Source of the DNA: Deltaproteobacteria bacterium
GTDB lineage: Bacteria > Myxococcota_C > UBA6777
Length of the DNA: 64,000 nucleotides
Reading direction: 5' to 3'
Assembly (NCBI GenBank): GCA_002731275.1
Contig: PCBK01000114.1
Span: forward strand, 40,237-104,236
The notes beneath the pieces were generated by a model that was given only the letters and a program-made list of their open reading frames with translations, was not told the DNA's origin and ran no database searches. The stretch's first letter is position 1. Each line of letters starts with the position of its first letter. Made by a program: the position numbers and the translations under genes. This document shows positions 8,019 to 16,540 of this stretch, in pieces.

Positions 8019-9374
8019 ATGGATCCATTAGCCCCGAAGGTCTATGCTGAATTTTATGGGCTCACTGACGTTGGCCGTGTTCGCAAAGGAAACGAAGACA
8101 ATTATCTGATCGCTGATCTGCAAAATCAGCGCCGCGCGATGGAAAAGAAGACCGAAACCTGGCGTCTGGGTGGACGTGGGATGGTCTTCGCCGTTTGTGA
8201 TGGTATGGGGGGAGCTGCGGCTGGTGAAGTCGCCAGCCAGATGGCTGTCGATACTGTCTTTGATCAACTTTGTAGCCTCGAACCTGGACTCGAACCACAG
8301 GTTTTTGGTGAGATTGTAGACCGGGCCATCCAACAATCCAACCATCTCATCCACACCATGGCCCAAAAGGATCCGAGTAAAAAAGGGATGGGGACCACCA
8401 TCTCTGCTGCGGCTGTCTACGGGAACGTGCTCTTTCTCGCGCAGGTCGGTGATTCTCGGGCCTATCTGCTACGAGGTGGGACGTTTACGCGGGTCACAAA
8501 AGATCAATCGCTGCTCGAAAAACTCCTCGAAGAAGGGACCATCAGTCCCGAACACGCCGAGAACTTCGTCGGAAAGAACGTGATCCTTCAAGCGCTCGGT
8601 CCTGTGGCGCAGGTGCTTGTCGACCTCAAGTTTTTGGAGCTTGAACACGACGATATCGTCTTGTTGTGCTCCGATGGTTTGCATGGACAGCTCAACGACG
8701 CCGAGCTGCAGTCGATTCTTGAGCAGAGTGAAACGCTCGAAGAGGCTGCAGGTACTCTGATCCGCCGGGCCAATGAGACTGGTGGACCTGACAACATCAC
8801 GGCTGTGTTGGTGCGTTTGACGGGGGATGATCTTCCCAAATCCGATACACCCAAACCTGCGACGCCCAAGTCGCTTCGCTATGTACGTGCTCCTGTCGAT
8901 GTGATCCAGCAAAAGCTGGAGCGTGAATTGGGTCTCTCCCACTGGCTGAGTAAGTACGTCTTCACCGGGCCATTGCTCGTGGCGTATGCTGTCATGATCT
9001 TCCTTGGGTTGTTGTACGGGATTGTGTCCAATAGAGATTCACTGGCCAAGCTCTTTACACATTCTCATACGATCTCCAAACCAAAAGTTGGCCGTGGACG
9101 TCTTGTCGTTGTTTCCGATGTGATGAGCGCTGAATTGTACATCGATGGCCAGATCGCAGGACAGCTTCAAGAGGGGGGCTTGAGCTTGAGTATGCCCTCC
9201 GGCACATACAAGGTGAAGTTAGGGACAGGAGGGTGGACGTCCAAAGAACAAGAGGTCCAATTGTCTCCCAAACATCCGAAGTTGATCGAGATCAGAAGAG
9301 ACAAGAACAAAAAACTCCGCAAAGGGGCCGATGAAAAAGAATGGCTACCCGGTCACGACTCGCTCAATAAATAG
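8019..9374 (+). CDS. PP2C-family Ser/Thr phosphatase with C-terminal PEGA domain
   Basis: 451 residues. Metal-dependent (Mn/Mg) protein phosphatase of the PppC/Stp type. Motifs in order: RVRKGNEDN (about 20-28), CDGMGG (60-65), GMGTT, QVGDSRAYL, CSDGL and GGPDNITAV, so the catalytic metal ligands appear intact. A transmembrane helix follows at ~312-334, and a C-terminal PEGA-like domain (~358-430, with ELYIDG) would be extracytoplasmic. It probably dephosphorylates targets of a Ser/Thr kinase not encoded in this window and may sense the envelope through PEGA. The ATG follows GAGGAG at very short spacing. Divergent from the Bat-like operon. Confidence 0.93.
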   Translation: MDPLAPKVYAEFYGLTDVGRVRKGNEDNYLIADLQNQRRAMEKKTETWRLGGRGMVFAVCDGMGGAAAGEVASQMAVDTVFDQLCSLEPGLEPQVFGEIVDRAIQQSNHLIHTMAQKDPSKKGMGTTISAAAVYGNVLFLAQVGDSRAYLLRGGTFTRVTKDQSLLEKLLEEGTISPEHAENFVGKNVILQALGPVAQVLVDLKFLELEHDDIVLLCSDGLHGQLNDAELQSILEQSETLEEAAGTLIRRANETGGPDNITAVLVRLTGDDLPKSDTPKPATPKSLRYVRAPVDVIQQKLERELGLSHWLSKYVFTGPLLVAYAVMIFLGLLYGIVSNRDSLAKLFTHSHTISKPKVGRGRLVVVSDVMSAELYIDGQIAGQLQEGGLSLSMPSGTYKVKLGTGGWTSKEQEVQLSPKHPKLIEIRRDKNKKLRKGADEKEWLPGHDSLNK

Positions 9375-9410
9375 CCTCCTCAAAAGAAAATCAGAATCAC
9401 CTCTAGATCA

Positions 9411-9832
9411 AATCTTTGCTCTTGCGAACAATCCCCTTTCGCCATCAACACCAATGTTTGCATTTTTGGGATATCTCGTTTCCAAAAAACACGAACATTT
9501 GCTCTGGCGAGATAACTCACTTCCAAAAAAAGCCAACGTTTGTGTTTTTGAGATAACTCACTTCCAACAAAACATGAACGTTTGACTTGGCGAGATAACT
9601 CACTTCCAAAAAACACAAACGTTTGACCCTATTGAGAGTGGATTATCAAAGAATGTCAAACATTTGATCCAAAACGAATCCAAAGATCTCCTTGAGAGCA
9701 AAAGTTCGCTCAAAAACGATCTCTCACTTCCCAAAAATGCAAACATTTGATCTTTACTGAAAACGCATTATCGATACGGATCAAATGTTCGATCTTCGAG
9801 CTATCTTGAATTGATTTTGGGTCAAACGTTTG
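9411..9832. repeat. Degenerate 41-42 bp tandem repeat with AACGTTTG core
   Basis: Eleven cores resembling AACGTTTG start at 9411, 9453, 9494, 9535, 9577, 9618, 9659, 9700, 9742, 9784 and 9825, always 41 or 42 bp apart. The best conserved units (9494-9617) also share GAGATAACTCACTTCCAA. The core sits in a palindrome of the form TCAAACGTTTGA. A perfect palindromic copy lies further right at 9882-9897. Function unknown. Confidence 0.8.
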
Positions 9833-9881
9833 GCTTTTGTTTTGCGTTTGTTCTCTCTTGAGGTTGTTTGACATCGTTTTG

Positions 9882-9897
9882 GGTCAAACGTTTGACC
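9882..9897. repeat. Perfect 16-bp palindrome GGTCAAACGTTTGACC
   Basis: Exact inverted repeat matching the core of the adjacent phased array; its core starts at 9887, 62 bp (one and a half periods) after the previous core. It lies 78 bp downstream of the lipoprotein stop codon and may be a protein-binding site. Confidence 0.6.
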
Positions 9898-9974
9898 TGG
9901 GAGATGGTGTTATTTGTAGAGGATGCGCTGTTTGGAGAGGACAGGAAGGGGGAGGAGTTGGGGAGGTTTTTGGT

Positions 9975-12900
9975 TTAGAAGCAGATGGCTTTGTATTCAA
10001 CTTGGACGGTGGAGCCAGCCTTGGGTGGCTTGTTGAAGTTGATGCCATTGTCGACAGTGTCGTAGGTCCACGTTGTGGAGCTTGTGTTGACAACGACGCC
10101 GTCGACTTTGACAACGATGCTTTTGGGGTCTGCAGCACGTGTCAGGAAGAATTTCTTCTTCAATCCAAAGGTCACAGAGGCGATGTTACTGAGTGTTTGT
10201 GCCCAGTTTGCGTTACAGATGGATTCAACAACACCTTGTGTCGAGTTGATCACAGCGAGGTATCGTCCGCTGGATTGTGCACCTGCGTTTCCGCCAGTGT
10301 TTCCACCACATTTGGGTTGTTTGGTCGCAGGGTCGTAGCCGATAATCCCGTTGACACGGAGTCGGTCGGGGTTACGCACGCCTTTGATATTTTTGAAGAA
10401 GTTTTGGTAGAACTGGACTGGCTGCCCTGAACTATCAGCCTCATCAGAGATGAAGATGATGGAGAGGGAGGCGTCTTTACGCAAGAAGCCTTTGTTGGCA
10501 CCTGTCGTGATGAGCGGTGCTGACAACGCGAGACGCGCTCCTTCGAGACCTTGCTCATTACCACTCCCTTGTGTCCCGACGGTCGCGTTCTGGCTGAAGA
10601 TGGTTGTCAGGTTAGGGGTGTTGTTGGTCATGATCTTGGGACTGCCTCTAAATCCACCGGGTGTTGTTTGTGGACCACCGAATGGGTTACCACTCCCGCC
10701 ACTTACGTCTGTCGTGGTGATCGCGATCTGGAAGTCGACGTTGAGGGTCAGCGCCCACTTGATGAACGACGTAAAGTTGTTCCCGAGGTTGCGCTGCTCA
10801 TCGCCCATTGAACCGGAGTCATCGATGACAAAGAGGATGTCAATTTGAGGCTTTGTGGCCTGCTTGAAGGTGTCCGTTTGGCTCGCATCTGTCGTCCCTT
10901 TTCCTGTCAGAGGAACAGCTGTCGGTGACTGGTAGGTGACGGAGTGATGGAAGTCGAGTGTGTCAGTGTCTGTGGACGCTGCGCTGGCTTTGTAAGCGAG
11001 TTGAACTTCTGCGCTCTGGGCTGGTGCGATGGTGATTGGGAGATTGCCGAGCTGTGTGATACGGAATCCCTTGTTGCTACTTGTTCCGCTTGTTGAGCGG
11101 AATGTGACCTTGTTGAGGACCAAGTTGGTCGAGCAAGTGTTGAAGATTTGAAGCTTCTCATTTCTCGAAGAGCAGTTGATCTGGACCAATCCAAAGTTCA
11201 TGACGTTGGGGACGATTTCAACGCAAGATTTGCTGGCGATACCGGAGAGTGGGACGTTGATGGTGGGGGACGCCATGTTGACTTCCATGCCGAGTGAGCC
11301 TTCAAAGGCGGGTGTACCACCAAATGGGTTTTTGGGCTTCTCGACGATCGGAAGGAAGGAGACCTCCACAGTCATTGAATTACCAGCTTTGACAGTGAGT
11401 GGGGGGCTACAGACACCTTTTGGGCAACCTTGGAGGTTGGGGAGGTGGAAGACATCGGGGCCGTTGTATGGGAGTGGGAATCCACCTTTGACAGTTGAAG
11501 TCGACATCTTGCTGATCAAACAGTCCTGTGTACCGACGTTAGACAGCTTGACTTGTTGCGTTTTGGGGCTACCAAGGACGGTCGTTCCGAAGTTGACGCG
11601 GTTGGGAGCTGCGACAAGATCACATCCACTGTCACCGATTCCGTCACCGAGGAGGGTGATCTCGACGGTGGGGGTGTCTGGGTCGTTGCTCTTGAGCTGG
11701 ACTTTACCTGTGTCAGGGACTTTGTCTTTGGGGGTGTATTTGATCGCGAGCTGCGCCACACCGTTTGGTTGCACTGTGATCTGGGCTGGCGCTTTGTCAA
11801 AGCTAAACTCTGGGGATGTACCAGGGACCATGATCGGAGCGTTGACAATGAGGGGTTTGTCACCTGTGTTTTTGATGTTGACGCTGAGTGTTTTGCTGTT
11901 AGGGACCTTGCCAAAGTTGAGCTTTGTTGGGGTCACTGAGATGTCTGGTGCGGAGACTTTTCCGACAACCTGGACGGGCACAACAGGTCGAGCAGGATCA
12001 TTACTTTTGACCTCGATGGTCCCTTTGTCTTCGGAGCCGATGCTGGGTCTGTATTGGACGGCGACCTCTTTGCTGCTGCCGGGCTCGATGGTGACGTTGG
12101 AGATAGTTGGCATCAAGAACGCACCGGATGAACCGGCTTTGAACGCGATCTCGCTGATGTCAAGGTTGGCCGAACCAACGTTGGAGATTTTGAACTTCTT
12201 GCCGACTGTTTTTCCTGACTCGACAAATCCAAAGCTGAGCTGTTGGGGCTCTACCAGAATAGAAGGTGTCGCGAGGGCACCTTGAAGCTCTACGACATAG
12301 GGGTCTTTGCGTTTGGTTGGGTCTGGGTCTTCAGGCGCACAATTGCCTTCACATGTAAAGAGTATTTGGCCAAGGTCGGGCTTGGTCGTCGTCGGAGTAT
12401 ACGTGATCTTGAACGTGAAGGATTCACCGGGCTTAAGTTCTTTTGGCGCGGTGGGCAGGCCATCTGGGTATGTGAAACCCTGGCTATTTTTTTCACCTTC
12501 TTCAATCTTTTCGATCTTGAGGATACCCGTTCCATCGTTCTTTGCAACGACTTCAATCGTTTTCGTCTTGCCTTGCTCGACGACCTTGAAGTCGACGGGG
12601 TTGGGGGTGACGACGAGTCTTTGGCTGTTGCTTTGTGCGAGGAGTTGGATGTCGAGTTTTCCATCACTTGGAATAGTCGAATCACTTGTGACACGGATGG
12701 TACCGATGGGGGAGATGTTATCTCCAGGGGCTGTATATTTCACCTTGAGTCTGATCTCTTGGCCTTCTTCGAGCTCGTAGGGGAACTCTGTGGGCAGGCC
12801 ATCGACGACGGAAAAGTAATCTTTTCCTCGTACAAGCTCGATGCTGTCGATGCGGGTCGTGCCGACTTTGGCGATGATGCGGACCAGTTTTTCTTGTTCT

Positions 12901-13058
12901 TGGCCTTGTTGTGCGTCGAAGGTGACACTCTTGGGGCTGGCTTCAAGCTCGCGTGTCGAACCGAGATCGCGAGGTTCATCACAGTCGCATCCTACGAGCG
13001 TCCCCGTCAGACCGACAAGACTGAGCAGTAAGACAAAATAAAACTTACGAGAAAACAT
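9975..13058 (-). CDS. Lipoprotein with choice-of-anchor repeats and C-terminal vWA domain
   Basis: 1027 residues. Lipobox LVGC with acylated Cys24. The bulk is a series of about six β-sandwich repeats of the choice-of-anchor D/ASPM-SPD-2-Hydin type, seen as recurring phrases such as LNFGKV, FKISNVG and IEVKSNDP. Around residues 735-930 is a von Willebrand A domain with MIDAS DDSGSMG, a later TTDV and ISDEAD. A short β domain ends at CF. Start supported by AGGAGT five bases before the ATG. It is presumably an outer-membrane, surface-exposed adhesin or structural lipoprotein. The next gene is a paralogue in the same orientation, with stretches nearly identical at DNA level. Confidence 0.88.
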   Translation of the reverse strand: MFSRKFYFVLLLSLVGLTGTLVGCDCDEPRDLGSTRELEASPKSVTFDAQQGQEQEKLVRIIAKVGTTRIDSIELVRGKDYFSVVDGLPTEFPYELEEGQEIRLKVKYTAPGDNISPIGTIRVTSDSTIPSDGKLDIQLLAQSNSQRLVVTPNPVDFKVVEQGKTKTIEVVAKNDGTGILKIEKIEEGEKNSQGFTYPDGLPTAPKELKPGESFTFKITYTPTTTKPDLGQILFTCEGNCAPEDPDPTKRKDPYVVELQGALATPSILVEPQQLSFGFVESGKTVGKKFKISNVGSANLDISEIAFKAGSSGAFLMPTISNVTIEPGSSKEVAVQYRPSIGSEDKGTIEVKSNDPARPVVPVQVVGKVSAPDISVTPTKLNFGKVPNSKTLSVNIKNTGDKPLIVNAPIMVPGTSPEFSFDKAPAQITVQPNGVAQLAIKYTPKDKVPDTGKVQLKSNDPDTPTVEITLLGDGIGDSGCDLVAAPNRVNFGTTVLGSPKTQQVKLSNVGTQDCLISKMSTSTVKGGFPLPYNGPDVFHLPNLQGCPKGVCSPPLTVKAGNSMTVEVSFLPIVEKPKNPFGGTPAFEGSLGMEVNMASPTINVPLSGIASKSCVEIVPNVMNFGLVQINCSSRNEKLQIFNTCSTNLVLNKVTFRSTSGTSSNKGFRITQLGNLPITIAPAQSAEVQLAYKASAASTDTDTLDFHHSVTYQSPTAVPLTGKGTTDASQTDTFKQATKPQIDILFVIDDSGSMGDEQRNLGNNFTSFIKWALTLNVDFQIAITTTDVSGGSGNPFGGPQTTPGGFRGSPKIMTNNTPNLTTIFSQNATVGTQGSGNEQGLEGARLALSAPLITTGANKGFLRKDASLSIIFISDEADSSGQPVQFYQNFFKNIKGVRNPDRLRVNGIIGYDPATKQPKCGGNTGGNAGAQSSGRYLAVINSTQGVVESICNANWAQTLSNIASVTFGLKKKFFLTRAADPKSIVVKVDGVVVNTSSTTWTYDTVDNGINFNKPPKAGSTVQVEYKAICF

Positions 13059-13227
13059 GCAGGACTCCTTCTATTAAAACGTATAGTTGGTCTAGTGTAC
13101 TGTATTCCATCGAATGAGTCGAGTTTCATTTTTGAACGAGGGGCAATGAAACGCAGGGAGGTTGGCGGTGGTGCCGGAGATGCAGGGGAGAGCTCTTGAA
13201 CCAATGGATGTCGAAATCTTTCTTTGT

Positions 13228-16200
13228 TTAGAAGCAGATAGCCTTATATTCGACTTGGATGGTAGAGCCTGCTTTGGGTGCTTTGTCAAAGTCGATGCTG
13301 TTGTTGATGGGGTCGTAAGTCCACGTCGTTGCACTCGTATTGACGACGACGCCGTCGACTTTGACGACGATGCTTTTGGGGTCTGCGGCACGTGTCAGGA
13401 AGAATTGTCTCTTAAGACCAAAGATGACGGTCCCGATATTGCTGAGTGTTTGTGACCAGTTGGCGTTACAGATTGATGCGACCACACCACCTGTGGATTG
13501 GATCATCGAGAGGTAGCGACCTGTTGAGACGCCCTGGCCACCGCTTCCCTGGCATTGATTTTTCTTTGTGGCAGGATCATAGCCGATGATCCCGTGGAAG
13601 CGGAAGAGATCTTTGTTTCTCACGCCTTTGATGCCGAGGAAGAAGTTGAGGTAGTACTGGACTGGCTGCGATGAGCCATCGGCCTCATCGGAGATGACGA
13701 TGACCGAGAGGGAGGCGTCTTTGCGCAAGAAGCCTTTGTTGGTCCCTGTGGTGATCGTCGGTGGTGACAATGCGAGTCTTGCAGCTTCAAGTCCTCGTTC
13801 ATCAGAGCTACCGCCTGTCCCAACCGTTGCGTTCTGACGGAAGATGGTCTCCAGGTTGGGGGTGTTGTTGGTCATGATCTTGGGACTGCCGTACAACTCT
13901 CCAGGGCCGCCTGTTCCGCCAAGTGGGTTGTTTTTCTTGACGTCTGTCGTCGTGACCCCAATCTGGAAGTCGACGTTGAGGGTCAACGCCCACTTAATGA
14001 ATGACGTGAAGTTGTTCCCGAGACTTTGCTGTTCATTTCCCATCGATCCGGAGTTATCGACGACAAAGAGGATGTCAATTTTGGGGCGCTTGGACTGCTT
14101 GAAGGTGTCTGTTTGATCGGCTGTTGTCGTCTCGTTCGCTGCGAGCGGGATCGCCAACGGAGATTGGATGGTGACGGTGTGTGTCAGGTTGATCGCGTCC
14201 TGAGCCTGATTGACAGGCGCCTTCGCTGTGTACTTTAGGCTGATTTGTGCGCTCTGCAAGGGTTTGATCGTGAAGGGGAGATTGTCCATCTTGACGATCG
14301 AGAAACCTTCGCTGCTCTGCGTCGAGTTGGTCGAGGTAAACTCGAACTTACTGACTGTGATGTCCTTGTCACAGGTGTTGTATATGTCGAGTTTTTCGTT
14401 TCTCGAAGAGCAGTTTGTTTGGACCAAGCCAAAGTCGATGGTCGTGGGGACCGCTTCGATGCACGATTTGGCAGGGAGTCCCCTGAGGGGAACCGACTTT
14501 TTGGAGGGAGTCGCGTTGATCGCGAGGTCGAGACCACCTGTGAAGTCGTTTGAGCCTCCGATGGGGAGTTTGTTTTCCTTTTCGAGCAGCGGCGTGAAGC
14601 TCACGTCGATGGTGATGGAGTTACCTGCTTTGACTTCGAGCGGTGGATTACAAGTCCCTGTTGGACAGCCGGCTGGCAAACTCGGCAAGACAAAGGGGTT
14701 GGGACCTTGGTATGCGACGGGGAAAATACCCCTGTCCACAAATGTCGTGATCGTGCTGATTTTGCAATCGACGTTTCCTTGGTTGGTAAATTTGACGGAC
14801 ACAGTCTTGGTTTTTCCGAGGACAATGGTGCCGAAGTTGACCTGTGTGGGGGCAGGGACGAGATCACAGGCGTTGAGACCGGTGCCTTGTCCTTTGAGGA
14901 TCACTTCAACTGTTGGGGTGTCTGGATCGTTGCTTTTGATTTGGATTTTGCCGACATCATCCACTTTGTCCTTCGGTGTGTACACGACCGCGAGTTTTTC
15001 GACGCCATTGGGTGGGATGGTCAACTGTGTCGGTGCCTTCTCAAAGCTGAACTCAGGGGACGTCCCCGCGACCATTACCGCGGGGTCGACAACGAGGGGT
15101 TTGTCGCCTGTATTGGTGATGTTGACGTTGAGCACCTTCTTGGCACCAACACGTCCGAAGTTGAGAGTTGTTGGAGAGACTTGGATGTTGGGAGCCGAGA
15201 CTTTCCCGATGAGCTGGACGGGCACAACAGGACGAGCGCCGTCATTGCTCTTGACCTCGATGGTCCCTTTGTCTTCGGAGCCGGTGCTGGGTCTGTATTG
15301 GACGGCGACCTCTTTGCTGCTGCCGGGCTCAATGATGATGTTGGAGATGGTCGGCATCAGGAACGCACCAGACGAACCGGCTTTTAAGGCAATCTCACTG
15401 ATTTCGAGAAGCGCGCTGCCGTTGTTGGTCATCTTGAACTTTTTGCTGACTGTATTGCCTGCCTCTACGACGCCGAAGTCCAATGTCAGAGGCTCGACTT
15501 TCAAGGAGGGCGCGGCGAGCGTCCCGTTGAGCTTGAGCAGGAACGGGTCTTTTCGATTGGTCGCTTCTGGGTCGACGGGTGAGCAATTGCCTTTGCAGCT
15601 AAAGTCGAGTGTGCCTAAGTCGGGTTTTCGTGGTGTGGGTTTGTAGGTGACCTTAAAGGTGAAGGTCTCGCCGGGCGCGACCTCTTTGGGAACTTTTGGC
15701 AACCCTTCAAAGGAAAACGCGGGGCTGTTACTTGCGCCGGGGACGATGTTTTCCATCTTGAGAATGGCGCTACCGATGTTTTCACCTGTGACGGTGATGG
15801 TCTTGCTCTCGCCATCTTTGACCGCTCCGAAGCTGACGGGGTTGGGGGTCAGCCTCAGCCGTTGATCGTTACTTTGTGCGAGGAGCTGGATGTCGAGCTT
15901 GCCCTCTGCTGGGATGCTCGAGTCACTCAGTGCACGAATTGTCCCAATAGGGCTTGCGTTTCCGCCAGGTGCTTTGTACTTGACCTTGAGTCTGATCTCC
16001 TGACCTTCTTCGAGGTCAAAGGGGAACTCTGTGGGGAGACCATCGACGATGGAAAAGTAATCTTTTCCTCTGATCAGCTCGATACTTTCGATACGAGTCG
16101 TACCGACTTTGGCGATGATGCGGACGAGTTTTTCTTGCTCTTCACCTTCTTGTGCGTCGAAGGTGAGGCTGTCAGGGCTTGCTTCCAAGTGTCTGGTACC

Positions 16201-16299
16201 ACCGAGACCGCTTTCAGCGGGGCATTCACAGGCAGAGAGCGCCCACACTGCCAGGATGGCGAACATGAAATACATACGTATACGTCTGGGGGAGAGCAT
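13228..16299 (-). CDS. Paralogous choice-of-anchor/vWA lipoprotein
   Basis: 1023 residues. Same architecture as the neighbour: lipobox LSAC (Cys24), choice-of-anchor β repeats, vWA domain with MIDAS DNSGSMG and ISDEADG, and the same C-terminal block ending in CF. The ATG at 16299 was chosen because AAAGGAG lies just before it and the signal peptide follows; the frame extends 21 codons further. The copies differ most in the N-terminal signal and the middle repeats, and are closest in one Hydin-like repeat and the C-terminus. Tandem duplication with partial homogenisation is inferred. Likely surface-exposed; ligand unknown. Confidence 0.88.
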   Translation of the reverse strand: MLSPRRIRMYFMFAILAVWALSACECPAESGLGGTRHLEASPDSLTFDAQEGEEQEKLVRIIAKVGTTRIESIELIRGKDYFSIVDGLPTEFPFDLEEGQEIRLKVKYKAPGGNASPIGTIRALSDSSIPAEGKLDIQLLAQSNDQRLRLTPNPVSFGAVKDGESKTITVTGENIGSAILKMENIVPGASNSPAFSFEGLPKVPKEVAPGETFTFKVTYKPTPRKPDLGTLDFSCKGNCSPVDPEATNRKDPFLLKLNGTLAAPSLKVEPLTLDFGVVEAGNTVSKKFKMTNNGSALLEISEIALKAGSSGAFLMPTISNIIIEPGSSKEVAVQYRPSTGSEDKGTIEVKSNDGARPVVPVQLIGKVSAPNIQVSPTTLNFGRVGAKKVLNVNITNTGDKPLVVDPAVMVAGTSPEFSFEKAPTQLTIPPNGVEKLAVVYTPKDKVDDVGKIQIKSNDPDTPTVEVILKGQGTGLNACDLVPAPTQVNFGTIVLGKTKTVSVKFTNQGNVDCKISTITTFVDRGIFPVAYQGPNPFVLPSLPAGCPTGTCNPPLEVKAGNSITIDVSFTPLLEKENKLPIGGSNDFTGGLDLAINATPSKKSVPLRGLPAKSCIEAVPTTIDFGLVQTNCSSRNEKLDIYNTCDKDITVSKFEFTSTNSTQSSEGFSIVKMDNLPFTIKPLQSAQISLKYTAKAPVNQAQDAINLTHTVTIQSPLAIPLAANETTTADQTDTFKQSKRPKIDILFVVDNSGSMGNEQQSLGNNFTSFIKWALTLNVDFQIGVTTTDVKKNNPLGGTGGPGELYGSPKIMTNNTPNLETIFRQNATVGTGGSSDERGLEAARLALSPPTITTGTNKGFLRKDASLSVIVISDEADGSSQPVQYYLNFFLGIKGVRNKDLFRFHGIIGYDPATKKNQCQGSGGQGVSTGRYLSMIQSTGGVVASICNANWSQTLSNIGTVIFGLKRQFFLTRAADPKSIVVKVDGVVVNTSATTWTYDPINNSIDFDKAPKAGSTIQVEYKAICF

Positions 16300-16540
16300 C
16301 CGTTTCTCCTTTACAAAATGCGATGAGATCATTCTATGAATTGTATGAGTATCGACGATCAACAGGATTTGTTCCGGTCTTTTACGTCCGAGTGGGAACT
16401 TTGTCCGATCAAAGGACGAACGTCGTCGTACTTTTTGTGCATGAAATGATCAACGGTATAGCATATTTCGCTGAATGATGCGAGAGGTGATTTCTTGAAA
16501 TATTGGAAGGATAGAGGGGGAGCAAGAGGAAGGTCTCGGC
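16300..16540. other. Intergenic spacer without recognised features
   Basis: About 240 bp between two minus-strand lipoprotein genes. It presumably holds the promoter of the vWA lipoprotein at 13228-16299; no convincing promoter pair or terminator hairpin was found. Confidence 0.4.

Larger units (their letters stand above)
9375..9974. other. Convergent intergenic region with phased repeats
   Basis: 600 bp between two converging genes with no credible coding region. It is dominated by the 41-42 bp periodic repeat described separately. Small open frames on both strands here are translations of the repeat. No T-tailed terminator hairpin was seen. Confidence 0.6.

Noticed and set aside
9331..9616. 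Small frames on both strands in the phased repeat
   Set aside because: They are translations of 41-42 bp repeats, which do not keep a constant frame, and lack ribosome sites.
9411..9832. CRISPR array
   Set aside because: The interval between cores is itself partly conserved and short; there are no unique spacers or cas genes.
11176..12285. 369-codon plus-strand frame inside the other vWA lipoprotein gene
   Set aside because: Same reason as above; it mirrors the same coding bias.
14210..15646. 478-codon plus-strand frame inside the vWA lipoprotein gene
   Set aside because: Opposite strand carries the lipobox, repeats and MIDAS motif; the plus frame is Ser/Leu/Pro low-complexity typical of an antisense shadow.
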